Shown here piece by piece: positions 26,701 through 41,700 of a stretch of DNA of 64,000 nt. The notes under the pieces are model-generated. The model saw only the letters and a list, made by a program, of their open reading frames with translations. It did not search any database and was not told where the DNA came from. Position 1 is the first letter of the stretch; each line of letters opens with the position of its first letter. A program made the position numbers and the translations under genes. This DNA is from Ficedula albicollis (taxonomy: Eukaryota > Chordata > Aves > Passeriformes > Muscicapidae): NCBI RefSeq assembly GCF_000247815.1, contig NC_021677.1:14531954-14595953 (forward strand), in the 5' to 3' direction.

Positions 26701-29700
26701 AGTGCTGTACCACAGCATTATGCAGAGAAGCTGTGCAATCAATCAGAAAAACATAATTAGCATCTCTCATTATACACGCATTCATTTTCATTTCAAGACT
26801 GCATAATTAACTAATTTAGTTTGCATTGATTTCACGTTGATTATCACTTTTGCTTTAAGAAGTCAGGTATTTTCTAGGCTGTAGCTTAACAGGAATTAAA
26901 AGACGGCTCCAAGCTCAGCCACTATTAACTAGATGTGCATCACTGAGTTACACAGGCTTCCCTCCAACCCTCACTAGCAAAAGGACTACCCCGAAACAGC
27001 AAGTGGAACAACACTGAAAGAGCACCAGGTTCCTCTGGCTTCTGAGCTTTCAGGATTACTAGTTTTAGATCAAAATTAGATGTGCATCACTGAGTTACAC
27101 AGGCTTCCCTCCAACCCTCACTAGCAAAAGGACTACCCAGAAACAGCAAGTGGAGCAACAATGAAAGAGCACCAGGTTCCTCTGGCTTCTGGGCTTTCAG
27201 GATTACTAGTTTTAGATCAAAATTAGTAATTCCATGAATTTAGGATACTACTAAAAACTGTTAAGGCCTCTCTCAACGCTTTCACAAATAGCCATGTACC
27301 ACATAAGCATCACTATAAATACACACACACAAACATACACGCATAGAAACTTTTCATTTGAACTTAAGGGTGAACACGCCACAGGTAACATAAACCAGAT
27401 TGGCAGTGACTTTATATTTAATACACTCACCCTCATCCCCATCTATGAAGGGCACACTCCAGCTTTAAAGAATACACCTCCTGCTCCACTTGTTAATGAC
27501 ATAGGTCTTTACCCCCATACATATCAGCTACAGAAAATGGATTTGGTGGGATATTGGGCATTGGAAAAAGGAGGCATTTGCAGAGCGGCAGGAGATGGGA
27601 TGGGACTCTGGGACACTCTGTCTCATGGCAAAGCTGTGAGAGGTGGCTGCAGAAACGAGGACTGCGCCTATTGCCACTGCTACATCTACAGTGAATGAAG
27701 AAACCTCCCGAGCCAGCACAGCCCAAAGCAATGGCACGCTGCCTTACCAGTATCTGTGAGAGGACAAACAGATACATGCTGTCTCCGGGCATTAATCCAT
27801 TCCACCGGGGAGGCCAACCGAGCACTGCTGTTTTCTGGGAAGCTTTCAGGGACTGCTCCTTCCTGTTCAGCTCTCCTTGTCGTCCTTCAGCTTCATCCAC
27901 CGACTCCATAACAGCTGGATGGGAACAACCTTCACGTGAAAACGACATGTGCAGGGGATGAATGGGATGTGACCCTGCAGGCACCGCGGGGGCTGCAGGG
28001 CTATTGTTTTCCTGGAGACGATGGTTACCTCTCAGTTCCGCCTCAGCAAGCGCAGCTCAGGATTGTGAGCATCACACTCTATTAGTGCAGCTTTATTCAC
28101 CTGCCTTCATCAGAAAAAAGTGAGTGTGGGCGGATAAATTATTTTCCCTTTCTTTCCGGAGGTGCAGATTCTGAGCTTTGTTGTTAACAAATTCTCATTT
28201 GCATTGCTGCACTTTTTCATTTTTACTTTTAACTGTGCTATTGCCTAGCTACACGCTTCCCAACCACATGATGGCAGAGAACCCATTTTGCCCCTTCCTC
28301 TCTCACTTTCTCCATTTCTTTTATTTGTCTGCTTTGTCTAATCCGATTATAAATTTCTGAGGTAGAGACTGTTTCATGTAATGTGTCTGAATAGTGCTCA
28401 GGGACTCTGGGTTTTGGCTGAGTATCCTAAGGCACTAATAAAATAGACTTTATTCCAATAACCTAGTTCTTGGATGAATTCATACTCAAGAGCTATTTAA
28501 TAATGGTGTAATGCTGCTCTGTTCAGTGGAAATAATCACTGGTGTGGCTATTCTTTCAGTAACAGTATTTTGAATAGAGTCAGTGCAGATATAAATTCCT
28601 TTACAAGTGAGAAGGAATGAAAGATCAGAACCATTGGGTGTGAGTATTACTAACTTACATCTTTGTACTTGAGGAATGCCCTAAGGCTGCCCTGTGTACA
28701 ACACTGCAAACTTAAGCCTAAACCATCCTCCTGTGTCCCAGAGAAAAGCCATACCATTGGTCCTTACATGGTTTGTTGAGGTCAGGTTTCCATCAAACCT
28801 TCCTCTCAGCAAGTATTTCTCTAAATGTCTCACAATAGTAACTCTAAGTCAGATAAACACCCATTAACTAGCCACAGTTCCAACCAGGCAAATGAAATAT
28901 ATCTTTTTATCAGCTGAGGGTCTGCTCATAGAAAGAATTTATTTTGGAACACTGTTTTTTTTTTTTTTAATGCTAGACATCATGGGATCCCAGTACTTAA
29001 AGTTCAAAAGTTTCAAGCTTCTAAACTGCTTCATGTCTCACTAGATTTGAACAAGAATTGAGAAGAAAACACTTGTTAATGATTGCCAATTTTTCCCTGC
29101 TATTTTTGTGGGATGTTTATGTTCTGTGTTTTGGAACAGGAATTTGAAATTTAGCAGGGACAGAATCTTCGTGTCAGGAACTATTTTTGTCATCCTTGCA
29201 GAGAGACATGCACCTGTGGCTGAGATCTAAAGCTTCAAAAATACCTATTTCTTATAGTTTATTAGTTTGCTCCTAACGTCCCTAACCTTCCACTTTCACT
29301 AAACATAGTTTAAGTTCCACTTTTATCAGCATTAAATAATGCACTTCTATCACTAAGAATGATTAATAAACATATTTACTGTTTTTCCTAGTTCTGATGA
29401 TTTCCTGTGTTGGATACTCCTCCCCAAATCTCAAGATAAAATATACACAGTGCAAAAGTAAAAAACATTGGGAAGACAACCAGACCAAGGAATGCAAGGA
29501 GCCAAGGAATGCAGATTTCACACTCAGCTTTCAGCTGGTTTTTATAAGTCATAATATTTCATATTTCAGAACTTTTTTTTTAACTGACCAAAGATGCTGC
29601 CTTATGTAGTAGGTAAACAGCATTTTTTTGTTTCATTCTTGTGGCAGTCTGAGATTTTACAAGGTCATTTCTGTTTGGAAACAAACTCCTGACTATAATA

Positions 29701-32700
29701 CAACAACGTGAAGGCCACTTAACTGCATGTTCTGGAACAAAGATGTCAAAGTTAGGGTGCTGCTCTGTATCTGTAACCATGGGGATGTGTGCCTCTCCAC
29801 ATCCCAGAAGTCCAACTCCTGGAATTCCAGTCTCGTAACACCTGTACAACTGTAGAGGTCACATTCTCTTTCTTACAACTGCCCTATATGAAGGACAATA
29901 GGCCACTCTTACTTTCAATTATTTTCACGGCATAAGGTAGAGACCTGGCCTGTGGACCTGGGAGCCCAGGATTCCAGCTCTGCTGAATTGACATTGTTAG
30001 CAAGAGGTATTTTCACTAGCACAACAAAAGGTAAAAGATGTAAGAACTAAAGCAACAGAGAATTGGCTGAATCCATCCATACAAATAAACAGATACATGT
30101 CTTGGATATACAAAGGGAAGATTTAGTTTTAACTGAAATCCACTCAAAAAATTTTCTCCTACGAATCCCAAAAGATTAGATTCTAACAAATATAATGACA
30201 CTCACCTTGGGTTCTGTATTGATTTAACTATGCCAGATTTAAACAATACTTCAATTAGCACTCACACATCATCTTGCAATCCTATATTCCTGTATTTTTT
30301 GCCCTAATGGGCCCAGGACTCTTGCAGATGAGATAGCAAGTGAAACACCAGTAAAGCTTTCTTATGTCAAGGTGAATGTGAAAGTCTTGAAAGAGCTGGC
30401 AAGGATGACTGCATCCAGGAATGAACTGAGCCTCTCCCCTGTAAGTGATTTGACTGACAGTGAAACGTAGCATCCATATGATAGCTTCCTCATTTCCTGC
30501 ATCTCAGAGAATGGAGATTCAAGTTCCATAAGTACTTCTGCTTTGGTACAACACTACACTTGCTAGGGAAAAAAAAAAAACCCTTTTGGCAGAAGAATTA
30601 AAAGGTCTCTGACATCTGCAGCAGCCATATGGCTTGTGAAAGCAAGTAGAAATTTTAAAACAGTACCATAAACTTAAACTCATCCTTGCTGTTCAGGGAA
30701 AAGCACTTTCTGGATCATGCCAGGGATCCATTCATCCTGTATTCTTTCCTTAAGCAGTGCCATCAAAACAAGCTGTCAAAAATACACAGCACAGCACTGC
30801 ACATTATCATATTATGGAATAATATATATAGGGAAACATCTTTCCTCACTCAAGAGGTAAAAGCTGGCTTCTGTAACTCTGGCAATGCCCATTTTAGCCT
30901 CCCTTTATTTCTCCATCTTTTTTTTTTCTGACTTCATATATGGGTACATAACAGACAGAAGAATGAAAAAACACCTATATAACTCTCAGAAAAACAAGTG
31001 CTTCGAGTACGAGTCTTAGCTGAAACATTAAAAAGCACTGCAGCAATAATAAGCAAGTCAACAAAGCCTTACAGTAACAAACATGCCATGATCCCATCAA
31101 ATCCTGCTGTGGGTGAGGCATTAGCAACTCTGTAACTCAACTGATTCATACTCAAAGCCTTCAGAGAAAAACAAAATAAAAACAACCCCTCAGAACCTCA
31201 CAACCTGGCTGTATCTCCTAATGAAGTTAACATTTTAAAAGGAACTTATGCATGGGTGCTAAGGCTCAAGGAACTGGCACAGCTCCCTTGGCAGACTTAA
31301 TTTAACAATGTATTTTTGAGAGAAAGGCTTGTTCCTCAACAAAACTGTTTTTATCCAACAGAAAAAAAATGCACCTCAACAATGAAAAGACAGTGCTCAT
31401 ACAGTTATTGGATGTTTATGTACATCTATCACACTGTCCCTGTGGGAATTATGCTTCTGGGTTGGATGGTACTGCCATCCAACAGGACAATACAAATTTT
31501 GTCAATGGTGGATTCTACCTTCCAGACACACCAGACAGGAGGGCAAAAGGGGCCTCACCTGTTCTGCCAAATCTCAAGCTACAGCAGCCAACACACCACA
31601 GCAGCCAGCTGCATTGCCCCTAATTGTTCTAGGTGTGTTGAGGTACATACCCCTCTGAACCTGTCCACATCTTCATGATGGCTATGTGTGGTGAGAATTT
31701 GTAGGAATAGACCACAGAGTGGAAGCACAACAAAGTATGAGGTACACCAGAAATACCTCACCATCCATCAAGATTACCAGCATTTCAGACCAGAGTAATA
31801 AGTCTATTTATGGCTTCTGCATCTTCAGATGTCCAAATGCAACTGCCTACTGAAATCTCTGCCTCTAATTTCCATCTAACTGGTAGGGAGAACTGCTATT
31901 GATGAAAGAACAGTAGATGAAAGTACACTATTGAGATGGGTCTCAGTCCACTGCTGACAAGAATTTTAAGATGCTCCTCAACTGCATACACCCCTTGGCG
32001 TCGCAGTTCACAGATCTGGTCAAGACCTTGTTAATACACACATCATAAGATATCTTGACTGCAGGCAAGTCCAGGTGCTGGAAAGACACATCAAAGCTGA
32101 ATGAGCTGCCTCAGAGTGCACATGAACGAGAGGCAGCTTGCGCCAGAGGGTAAAAAGCCTGTTTACCGAAAGAACAGAGCTTTAGGAGAACAGTATTGGC
32201 TAAGAAAACATTCTCTTTTGGTTTCCACTGCAGCATGGAAAAGATGCAAACTGAATAATTAGCTTTCTTTTGCACTGCAGTGGTATGGGAAGAACTGGGT
32301 AAGAGGAAGGGGATCTCTCATACTTGCAAGGCAAACACAACTTGTGTACTTATATTGTTCACTTTGTAGGAAACCAACTAGTGGGTCGCTACTTTATAAC
32401 TCTGAAGCTTCTACTGAATTTCTTTATCAACAGCAACCTAATTTATTAAGTAGTAAACATGACAGAAGCTGCATCATTACTGTTTACAGACAGCCAAGGA
32501 AAGTCTGCTTCTTCTTGATTCTGTCTGCACTCTTGACTCATCAGTAAGTTGTGTTGAAAATTTACACTAAAGATACAATGATCTGTGTTGAAAACTGGGG
32601 ATGCTAGTCCCCCCATGACTCTTTCTTTTTGACCTTTCTGATCACGACTACTGCTACTCTGCATGATCCCTGATCTGCTCTGTTTACAAGAGTTCAATAC

Positions 32701-35700
32701 ATTTATGTTTTCCAAATGGCTGAGTAAAATGCTGCTCAGGAGGAGATCATCTAGGCCCCAAAAGTATCCAGATTAAAAGCTGCAAATAAAAACATCCCCA
32801 GATGCACCCCACAACTACCTACTACTGACTGACTGGAGATAGAGGGGATTTACAACAGTGTAATCTCCTCAGTACCTCCAATTCCATTCTGGATGAAGTC
32901 CAAGTTTTAGCTGCCAAGAGCTTGTGGTTGGTAGATCTTGCATTTGCAATGCAAAACCACATTGAGAGCTACTTCAGAAAGCATCAGACAGCTTAATTCA
33001 AACACAAGCAACAAACCAGGCAGATCCACGGATCCCACTACATTTACCACTAAATAATGCAAGGCACCAAAGCAATCCTGAAATCACTTTGATATCTAAC
33101 TGGAAGCTAGTTAGATCCATCCTGTGGTCCTCTGTAGGACTACAGACTGTCACTGCAGACTTCAAAGTCTTCTCTGTAATAGAACTCATGAAGAAATAAG
33201 CCTGACATACCATGAATTTAAGTAAGAGGTCCAAGAAACTGGAACTACCCTCTTTGTCACAATAGAGAGGAATGGAAGACTGTTCACCAAGACTAAGCCT
33301 ACACACCAGCAACATGAGTGTCAGTCTTCTATGTTACTTAATCTGAGATGAACTTCAGCTTATGATTTCCAATGCTTCTAGTTTGCACTAAGTGTATCTA
33401 CTCTGGACTGTAAGAACAAGCTGAGCCAGGCTACAGCTATTCACAGCTGTGTGGGGAACAACTGAAATTTCTAACATTTAAGGATTCTGTTTGGGAAAGC
33501 TGAGCGTTTTTGCTAAAAGCATCACACTGGAAATATTTGTATTTCATTCAGACCAATTCATAGGTTGATATGCCCATCAAGGGGAGCTCAGCTGCTCAAC
33601 AGTTCTCCAGTGACACTGTTTCAGTCACCACCCCACAGCTTGCTTTTTTTGTGTGTGTGTGTTGGGGAAATTCAGTGACAATGATGCACAGTACAGCTTT
33701 AAAACTGAGCTTTTAGTAAGTACAACCACTGATATAAAATGTCTACCTGCTGTTGATTAGTCTATACAGAAAAATCTGCTTCAATCCTCCATTCTGAAAG
33801 ACAAACGCAGAATTGGTAATAAAATACAAACTTTTCCATTACTGCAAAGCTACTTAGATAGACATTGCAATGACCCCTCTCTCATAGTGAGTGAGAAGAT
33901 TAATTTACCCCCTTATGACAGAGGATAACCTACAATCATCAACTTTCCTTTGTGCTTATTTGTCCATGAGGGGCACGTAGCATTGGGAAAGCCAGAAGCT
34001 TCCTTCTGAGGAATTCAAGCATTCTCTGTGGAGTTCTTTGACAGTGCAGAGGAAAAGGGCTGTCATCTACTTGCCAGGAAAAGTACTGTAGACTTGCACT
34101 TCCCAAGCTCAGCTGATGGAGTCTGGCTGCTGCTAATGCCAAACTCCCATTACCAAAAGGGAAAGACACATCAAGAGAGAAAGAAAGGAAGAGGGAAAGT
34201 CATGCAGAAAATCTGTGAACGACTCATGCACATAACCAATGTCTACGTATTCCCAGTCTGATGCCCCTCCCTTGTCACTAGCAATATTTCTAACAAACTT
34301 GAAGAAGAAACTTTCCTATCTACTTGAAATAAGTTCTGCTGAAAAGAATATGCAGCCCCTTTGCCATGCTGGAGGCTGCACATCTCCATCCTCATCTCAT
34401 CTCTGAGGGAACAGCAACCTGATGCCAGAGTGTGAAAGGAGAATAGCTGCCTTTCCGCTCAGCAGCTCCCTGCTGAACTGCTGAGTCACACGTTTTCTCT
34501 GCATTGAGTTCACACTGCTCCCACTCAGTCCACCTGCTACTTCATCTGGGATGGGTGGGAGGAGAGAAAGAGAGGTGAAGGGCAGAAAAAATGTTCATGT
34601 TCACCCAGGACCATTATTACAATACTGCGGGGTCACATAGAAAAGCAAGCCTGCAAGCTGCTAGAGAGGGATGGAGAAGAGAAATATCAGACTGCAAGAA
34701 AAACTGCCTCTCCCTCTTCTTCAACAGGAGGAGACTGGCCATCAAACGAGCTGCAAACCTCATCTGATTCCAAATCAATCACCAATGTTATGTGCTGGCT
34801 GATATGTTCTGTGAATTTCAGGGTACAGACAAGGCTCTTTGCTGTGATTTAGAAGAGCTTTCAAGTTGCTGTGATTTTTTCAACAGTCCAACAGCTACTG
34901 TGTCATAATTGCCTGGCTGCCACAGGGAAGTGCCACAATGATAAGTGAAAATATCATCTGGATAGATTCCAGTTCCTAAGGGCATCTTCAGCTGCAGTGG
35001 AAGTGTCCACCAGCTTCAACTTTCATCATTAAATAAGATGAAGAGAAAATCCTAGCCATTTTATTGCAGGTTTCATAAAATTCAAGCATAACATCTCCTA
35101 ACCTGTTAAATTCTTGTACAGAAAAAGGACTCTACTATCAGTGGTGGGAAATAGTTTATCACAGTTACAGAAGGTGCAGATTACCCTTAGGATGGGCTGT
35201 ACACATGGAAACAAACGTTTAATTAAATTTCCAAGGTAGTATTTTTTCCTGTAATTAGAATTCTGGACAGTACATTTCATAAGTCATGAAAAAAGAAAAT
35301 TCCTAGGAGTTTCCTAATTTATTAAATCCATTTCTAAAACTAACTTTCAGACTATACAAGGACAACTGTGACTCGTTTTCAGACTAATGTTTAATCCACT
35401 GCTACTGTTAGCAGAGAAACTGAGGGACTGTTAGGAGCTAAATAAGGACTTTGTTTTATTAAACAGAATTAATGATTCAAAAAGTACGCCCATTTTTCCC
35501 TGTGAGAAAGAATCTGTTCTCAGTTAATGTCAAGTCTTACTTTTTAGTGATTCTAGTGCAAATCTCTGCAAATGTGCTTGTGCTCTACCTGAAATGAAAA
35601 CACAAAATTCAGTCTTAGAGGGTGAAGTGACATAGCATTAAAATGCCTTTCTACATCAACTTCCACTGCCCACCCCACAGAGTAGCTCACTGCGGCATTG

Positions 35701-38700
35701 TTCAAGAGATAGCTCGTGAAAAAATTATAACTGCAGAGGAAAAGAAATATGGGAAAGAGAAAATCAAAACTCACAATCTTCTCAAAGTCCCCTGCTTCCA
35801 TACAGTCACTTTTGCTCCAATTAAACAAAAGAGTTTGCAAAATACAATTTTTAAAGACAGGATGCCAGCCTATGAAGTCATCCCTGGAGGAGGAAAGATG
35901 CAGCCTGACACCAGAGATTTTGTTTTACCGAAGGGTGAGTCTAGGGGACTTCATTTGATCTGTCACCAAACCCTTTCTGGAAGAAACTAAGTATTCCATG
36001 GAGCACTCATCTCATACCTAGGGTCCTACACACTGGTGTTGACTGATTTATGATACATGATTAATGTTTGTTTAAAAAAACCAAAAACACGGTGTCAAAT
36101 TACAGATCTTAAGTGAATGCAGAGTCTCAGAGGGCAGAGATACTGAATATTAACTTGTATTGCACCCACACAATCAATAATTGCCATCTTTCAATCAGGG
36201 CTCAATTCAAAGCTTTTGTTTGATTTTGTCTTTTCTCTTTCCCTCTTAACCCTCTTACTGATTACTATTGAATATTGAATACCATTTTAGGGGTTTTTTG
36301 TTTGGTTTTTTGTTGGGTTTGTTTTTTGTTTTTTTAAAATAAAGAACAGATTTCTTTGTTATGCTGAACACTTTTTAATGAACAGTTTTTAATGCCTGGT
36401 GATAATTTTGGAGCTGTCTAGAGCTTTTGCAAACAGACTACAAGTTGACTTTCAGTGGAGTTGGTTGTCCCAGATCAATCCCAGGCTGCAAGCTCCCTTT
36501 AACACTGAAAATGGAAACCCACAAAGCAGCTCTGTAATTCCACAGTTAAAGAGATAAAAGCTTAGACTGCTCATTAATCAGCCTTGCACAGGCAACACAG
36601 GCAGGGAGAACTGTCAGTGGCACAGTGATGCAGATACAAACAATAACCAACTCTTCCTTTCCAAATCCTAGTTGTAATTTTTGTGCCTTTACACTTTTTA
36701 CTACAGGATATTCTTAAATGTGCCTGAATGCATAATCAAAGAATAGCAACAGTTTAGAACCAGACAGATATCCTCTTCAATAAAAGAGTGACTCTGACAA
36801 TTAAGAGAAATAAGCACATACTAGTATCACACACTTTTGAAAGTATTTGCTATTCATATTATTATAATCTGTATTGGTGTTGCCATACTCCTTTCTTAGA
36901 AAAAAAAAAAAAGTGAGGACATTTCTTTTGTTAAATTAATAACTTCTACAGTCATAATGGTAATGCCACTGTGTGTTTCTAGTGTCTCCTCAGGGAGTGG
37001 CCTGGCATTCTGTAGGTATTAGATCTGCTTTCTGCTCTGGTGAATGAGAGGGTTTGCACCTTGAAGCAGAGGAGAGATTTGCTGGCTTCCTGCCAGGTTC
37101 AAATGAGAACGTTTGGATGTCATTCATTTGGGGACAGCCTGCTTTACAAGTGACGCAAATCTTATACCCTGGAGCCTTCACAAAAAAACATTTAGGAAAG
37201 CCACTATTACATTGATTTCAAAAACATTCTTTTTTCCTGAGCAAGTAAATTATATCAAGACCAGTCTCAACAGTCATCTTCAGCCACAAACCTGATACAT
37301 GCCCCAAGGTATTATGCCAAGTATAAGCATTTTGCTTTATTTCATGCATTTAAAAAAGCTATGCTTGCACTGCTTGGCTTTCTCAGAAAGCAACGGTATC
37401 ATTCAGACCCTCTAATTTAGGTTTTGAAATAAACACCTGTAGAGATAAAGGTGTGGACATCCACAAACAGATCAATTTTATCTTTGTATTAGAGCCCTAT
37501 TTTCATTCAAGGCTATACTGTTATGGGCCCTAATGGAAACTCAGCACAATTAAGTATCATAGTTTCCAGTTCAGTACTCTGCTACCTCTGTAACTGTAGT
37601 TCTTTATTGTTAGAGACATGCTTAGTTTACTAAAATGCCACAAGAATAACAGTTTCAAGCTCTCATTCTCTCTATCTATCCCTACAGAAGCAAGAAAAGT
37701 GAACAATGCAAGTAGAAAGTGGTAACAGTCCCGTGTCTAGTCTATCTGGGCTCCTATACTGTGCTCATCAACATGGATACACAGCCTTAAATAGTACACT
37801 AAAAAGATGCAACAGCTTGCCTTCTCATCCTCTTCCTAGGGAGGAAACAAGCACTGAGCAATGTTTTGTCTAGATAGATAAGCAGACATGCACAAGTTGT
37901 TACAGCTCTCTGTTGGAGAAGGTGACATGAAAAAAGCACATGCTGGTGATGAGCTTTACGATTATTTTTTTGCACCACTTGTCTGCAATTGTGAGCTCCA
38001 CTCTACAAAACAGCCCAAAGAAACAAATCTCTCATGGACTCATGCATCCCAGGGCTCCACTCCACCTCACATCACACAGCCTCATGCTGAGTTACCATAA
38101 CAAGGGCTGACATTAATCAACAGGTCACCAAGGTGGTAAGCAAACACCATTTTGCATCCTGCATAAGCAGAGCATTTCTACTTCTGGCTACAGACTGAGA
38201 TCACAGATAGCCTAGAGATTTTCATTCTGTACTGCAGCAAATGCTGCAGAAATTATGATGATCTGAGTTGCATGGTGTGCTGCATCTATGGGAGGCAGGC
38301 ATGCCAAGGAGGCATACTTAGAACCTTCCATTGCTTCAGGTTTAAAAGGCATCATATGCCTTTTTCTGAGGATCTCCTGTTCTGAGAATGAAAAGACAGG
38401 AATTTACTTTCTCAACTATGCAACACAAATCAGAACTGTTAAACATTGTTTCATCAGGTCTTGATTAGAGCATTTCTTTCTTTTCAGAAGCTCCTGATTT
38501 CATAACATTTATAATTCAGGTCACCACAAAGGCACCAAACATATTCTTAGGGACTCCTAATTGCCCCACAGTTTTGTCTCCATGTTGAAACATATTGTGT
38601 ATGTTACATATTTTGGAATTGCTTCCTTTAGGATGTTCTTTCTGAAGTGTGGGTGACCACATGTGTCAATGGGAAGCAAAACTTCATCTACAGAGCTGCA

Positions 38701-41700
38701 TTTCTGCTGTGCTATCCAGAACACTTCATCTGCATTAACAAGAGATGCCAAACGCCTCATACCAAGTCTCCTCCCACACTTGACTTCAAGATGAAGAATA
38801 AAGTACTGAGTAATCTTGAAGATCTCATTCTTAGCTTCTAAAGACCAGTGGCAGCACTTCCAAACCATCCCACCTCTGTCTTCCTCCACATTACTTCAAG
38901 ATTCTACTAAAAGAACTTTTTTTTGTTTGCACCCCTCATCTCCCAATGCCAATTATGGAGCAACAAAATTGCTTGGTCCTTTCCTGAAGGGTTTGCATAG
39001 CAAGGTTTTGGTAGCAGGATGTGGGGGGCTACAAGGATGGCTTCTTTGAGAAGCTTCCCCATGTCTGACAGTTCTAATGGCAACCAGCTGGCAAAGGCCA
39101 AGCACAACAGATGATAGGAATGCTGCTGGGATAATCTGTTTAAGGAGGAGAATAAAGTTATAGCACAGAAGTAAAAATGGCCACAGAAAGAAGGAGAATA
39201 TGTGAGAGGAACAGCCCTGCAGACACCCAGGTCAGTGCAGGAGATGCCAGAGCTGGGACTCCCCTGCAGCCCACAGGGGAGCAGAGATTCACCTGCAGCC
39301 TCTGGGGAAATCCATGGCAGAGCAGAGAGACACCGAAAAGGAGGTCATGACTCCATGGTAAGCCCACGCTGGAGCAGGATCCTGGCAGGGGGACCTGCAC
39401 ACCCAGGGAGAGAGGAGCCCATGCTGGAGTACCCTACTCCTGAGAGACCACAGACACAGAAGGAATCCATGCTGGAGCAGCTCATGAAGGACTGCAGCCT
39501 GTGGGAAGGACTCACATTGGAGCAGTTAATGGAGGACTGCCTACCATGGGAGGGATCCATGCTGGAGAAGGGGAAAAACTCTTTTTCATGAGGAGGAAAT
39601 AGTGGCAGAAAGAGATGCGATAAACTGACTGATAACCACCACTCTCCATCTCCCTGAACCACTAAGAGAGAGGAGACAGAGAATCAGGAATGAAGTTAAG
39701 ACCAAGGAGGGAGGGGTAGGAATAATTTTAAGACTTGTTTTACATCTCATTATCCTCCTTTGATTTTGATTGGCAATAAATTGAACTGATTTCCCTGAGC
39801 TTTTACCTGTGACAGTAACTTGTGAGTGATTTCTCATGGTCCTTATCTCAACTCATCAGCCACTTGTTATATTTTCTCTCCCTTATCCAGTTCAGAGAGA
39901 GGGTGATAGAGCAGCTTTGGTGGGTGCTTGGCCTCCAGCAAAGGTCAAATCACCACAGGAGCATTAATTATGCTGGGAAGATCATAAAAAGAATGGGCAA
40001 GAGTTACATTTTATCCACGACCCAGGTAAAAGCCCTGTGATCTATTTCAGACATGCTGAGCAGAAGCACAAAAGACAAAAGCATAAGCAGGGCAGTATCA
40101 AGTCCTATTTTTTAGGGATAACTGTAACATCATAGTTCATCCTTTCATTTCCACAGATCTTGAAATGATCTTATCAGCTGAACAGACAATAGTATCCCAT
40201 AATCCATATGTGCATCCAATAGGAGTAGCACTTTAGTAGTGTGTAAAAAAACCTCAGGAACAAAGAAAGCCTCACCTTAGAGCTGTTGCAAAAGTATTTT
40301 TCCATACAGAAAATAACACAGGCTCTTCAATGAGCTGGCAAAGGATGTTCAGAACCTATCAGTACCAGTGAGGACACAGGATGCTAAAAGGGGCCATTTT
40401 GAGAACGCCTGCACGAATCTGACAGAAAGAAAAATGACCTATTCTGAAAAATAGGTCTGTATTTATCTTTGTCTTCCACAGAAGGCATACAAAATGGAAG
40501 GCATTTAGTGTCTTTCAGGACTGCCATCCCGCTTATAAAAAGTCTTAGCAACATTGGTCAGATGAAACTTTTACCTGTTTCATCAGTAATGTTTCCTGTG
40601 CAAGGAAGTTGGGACCAAGTCTTGCAGTCTAACCAGCTTACCAGTTCCCTTCAATTTCTGTAGAAGACATTTGACACACACAGAGGGAAGGTAATGCATT
40701 CAAACTGCTAAAGACTGCAAAGCAGCAGCTTTGGACTGTCATTTGAAGGTCAGTCTCCAATACATGGTATTTATTTTCCTACTGTCAAAAAGAAAAAGTA
40801 GAAATTACTTTTAACAGAATATATTAGTTAATTGAATCTAGAACATTAATAGGTTTTTCACAACACTGTAGCATTTTTTCTATGAAAAGCAATGAAAAAA
40901 TGGTTCTATTTATAAGTGGTAATAGCTGTAGTCTCAGAACATATGCTTAATGAATAAATCTGTTAGGGAAAAAGCTTTGTGTGTATTGGAGGGGGGTAGT
41001 ATGTTTGTTCTCACTTAAAGCGTGCCATGATGGCAGTCATCAACAGCAAATGGCACCTATTGTTGGGACTAAAAAAAAAATCCATTTGGCCATTTACTTT
41101 CAGGTGAAATTGCTCTTTTAAATAACACGTTCTTTCAGTTAAACAGCTGAGTTGAAAATAAAGCAATAGCAGATCCACATCATTAAGGACACCTGATAAG
41201 CTCTTTGGTAGGTGCAAAGAACCACAACCTAGTAATATCCAGGCAGCTTGCTGCCACAGCGTGGGGTGCAGCACACAGAAAGCCAAGAACCCACAGGAAA
41301 GAGGTATTCAGATCCCATGGGGAGAACAGCCTAACAACCCAGTGCTACCACCTACTGCAGCGGTGGGAGCAATCCCAAGGATGAAATTATATAGGATACA
41401 GCAAAACATGGGACCTGAGCACAATACTCTGTAAAGCTTAAACAACAACCAAAAACCTGTGATGAAAAACACATGAGAACAAACTCAACCTACTGTGTTG
41501 CCATTTGCATGAGCAGGTGGATAAATCTAATAAGCTGATAGATTTGTTTGTGAAATTAAAATGCCAATTCCATATACTGGGAAGTGCGAAAAGTATCTAT
41601 AGTCAAACCAGAACTGGCTGGGTATTTTTAAAGGAAGCTTGACAGATGTTGTGAAAATGTACTGCAAAAGAGTCAAACCTGTCAGTATTTACTCAACTCT

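Noticed and set aside
27975..27984. Start of exon 2 as an initiating GTG (open frame beginning at 27984)
   Set aside because: The frame extends upstream only as an artefact of alternative start rules; the CAG acceptor at 27975 and phase match to exon 1 explain the boundary.
39158..39662. Overlapping frames of 80 to 129 codons on both strands
   Set aside because: They come from the LTR with its internal short repeats; no conserved protein is encoded.
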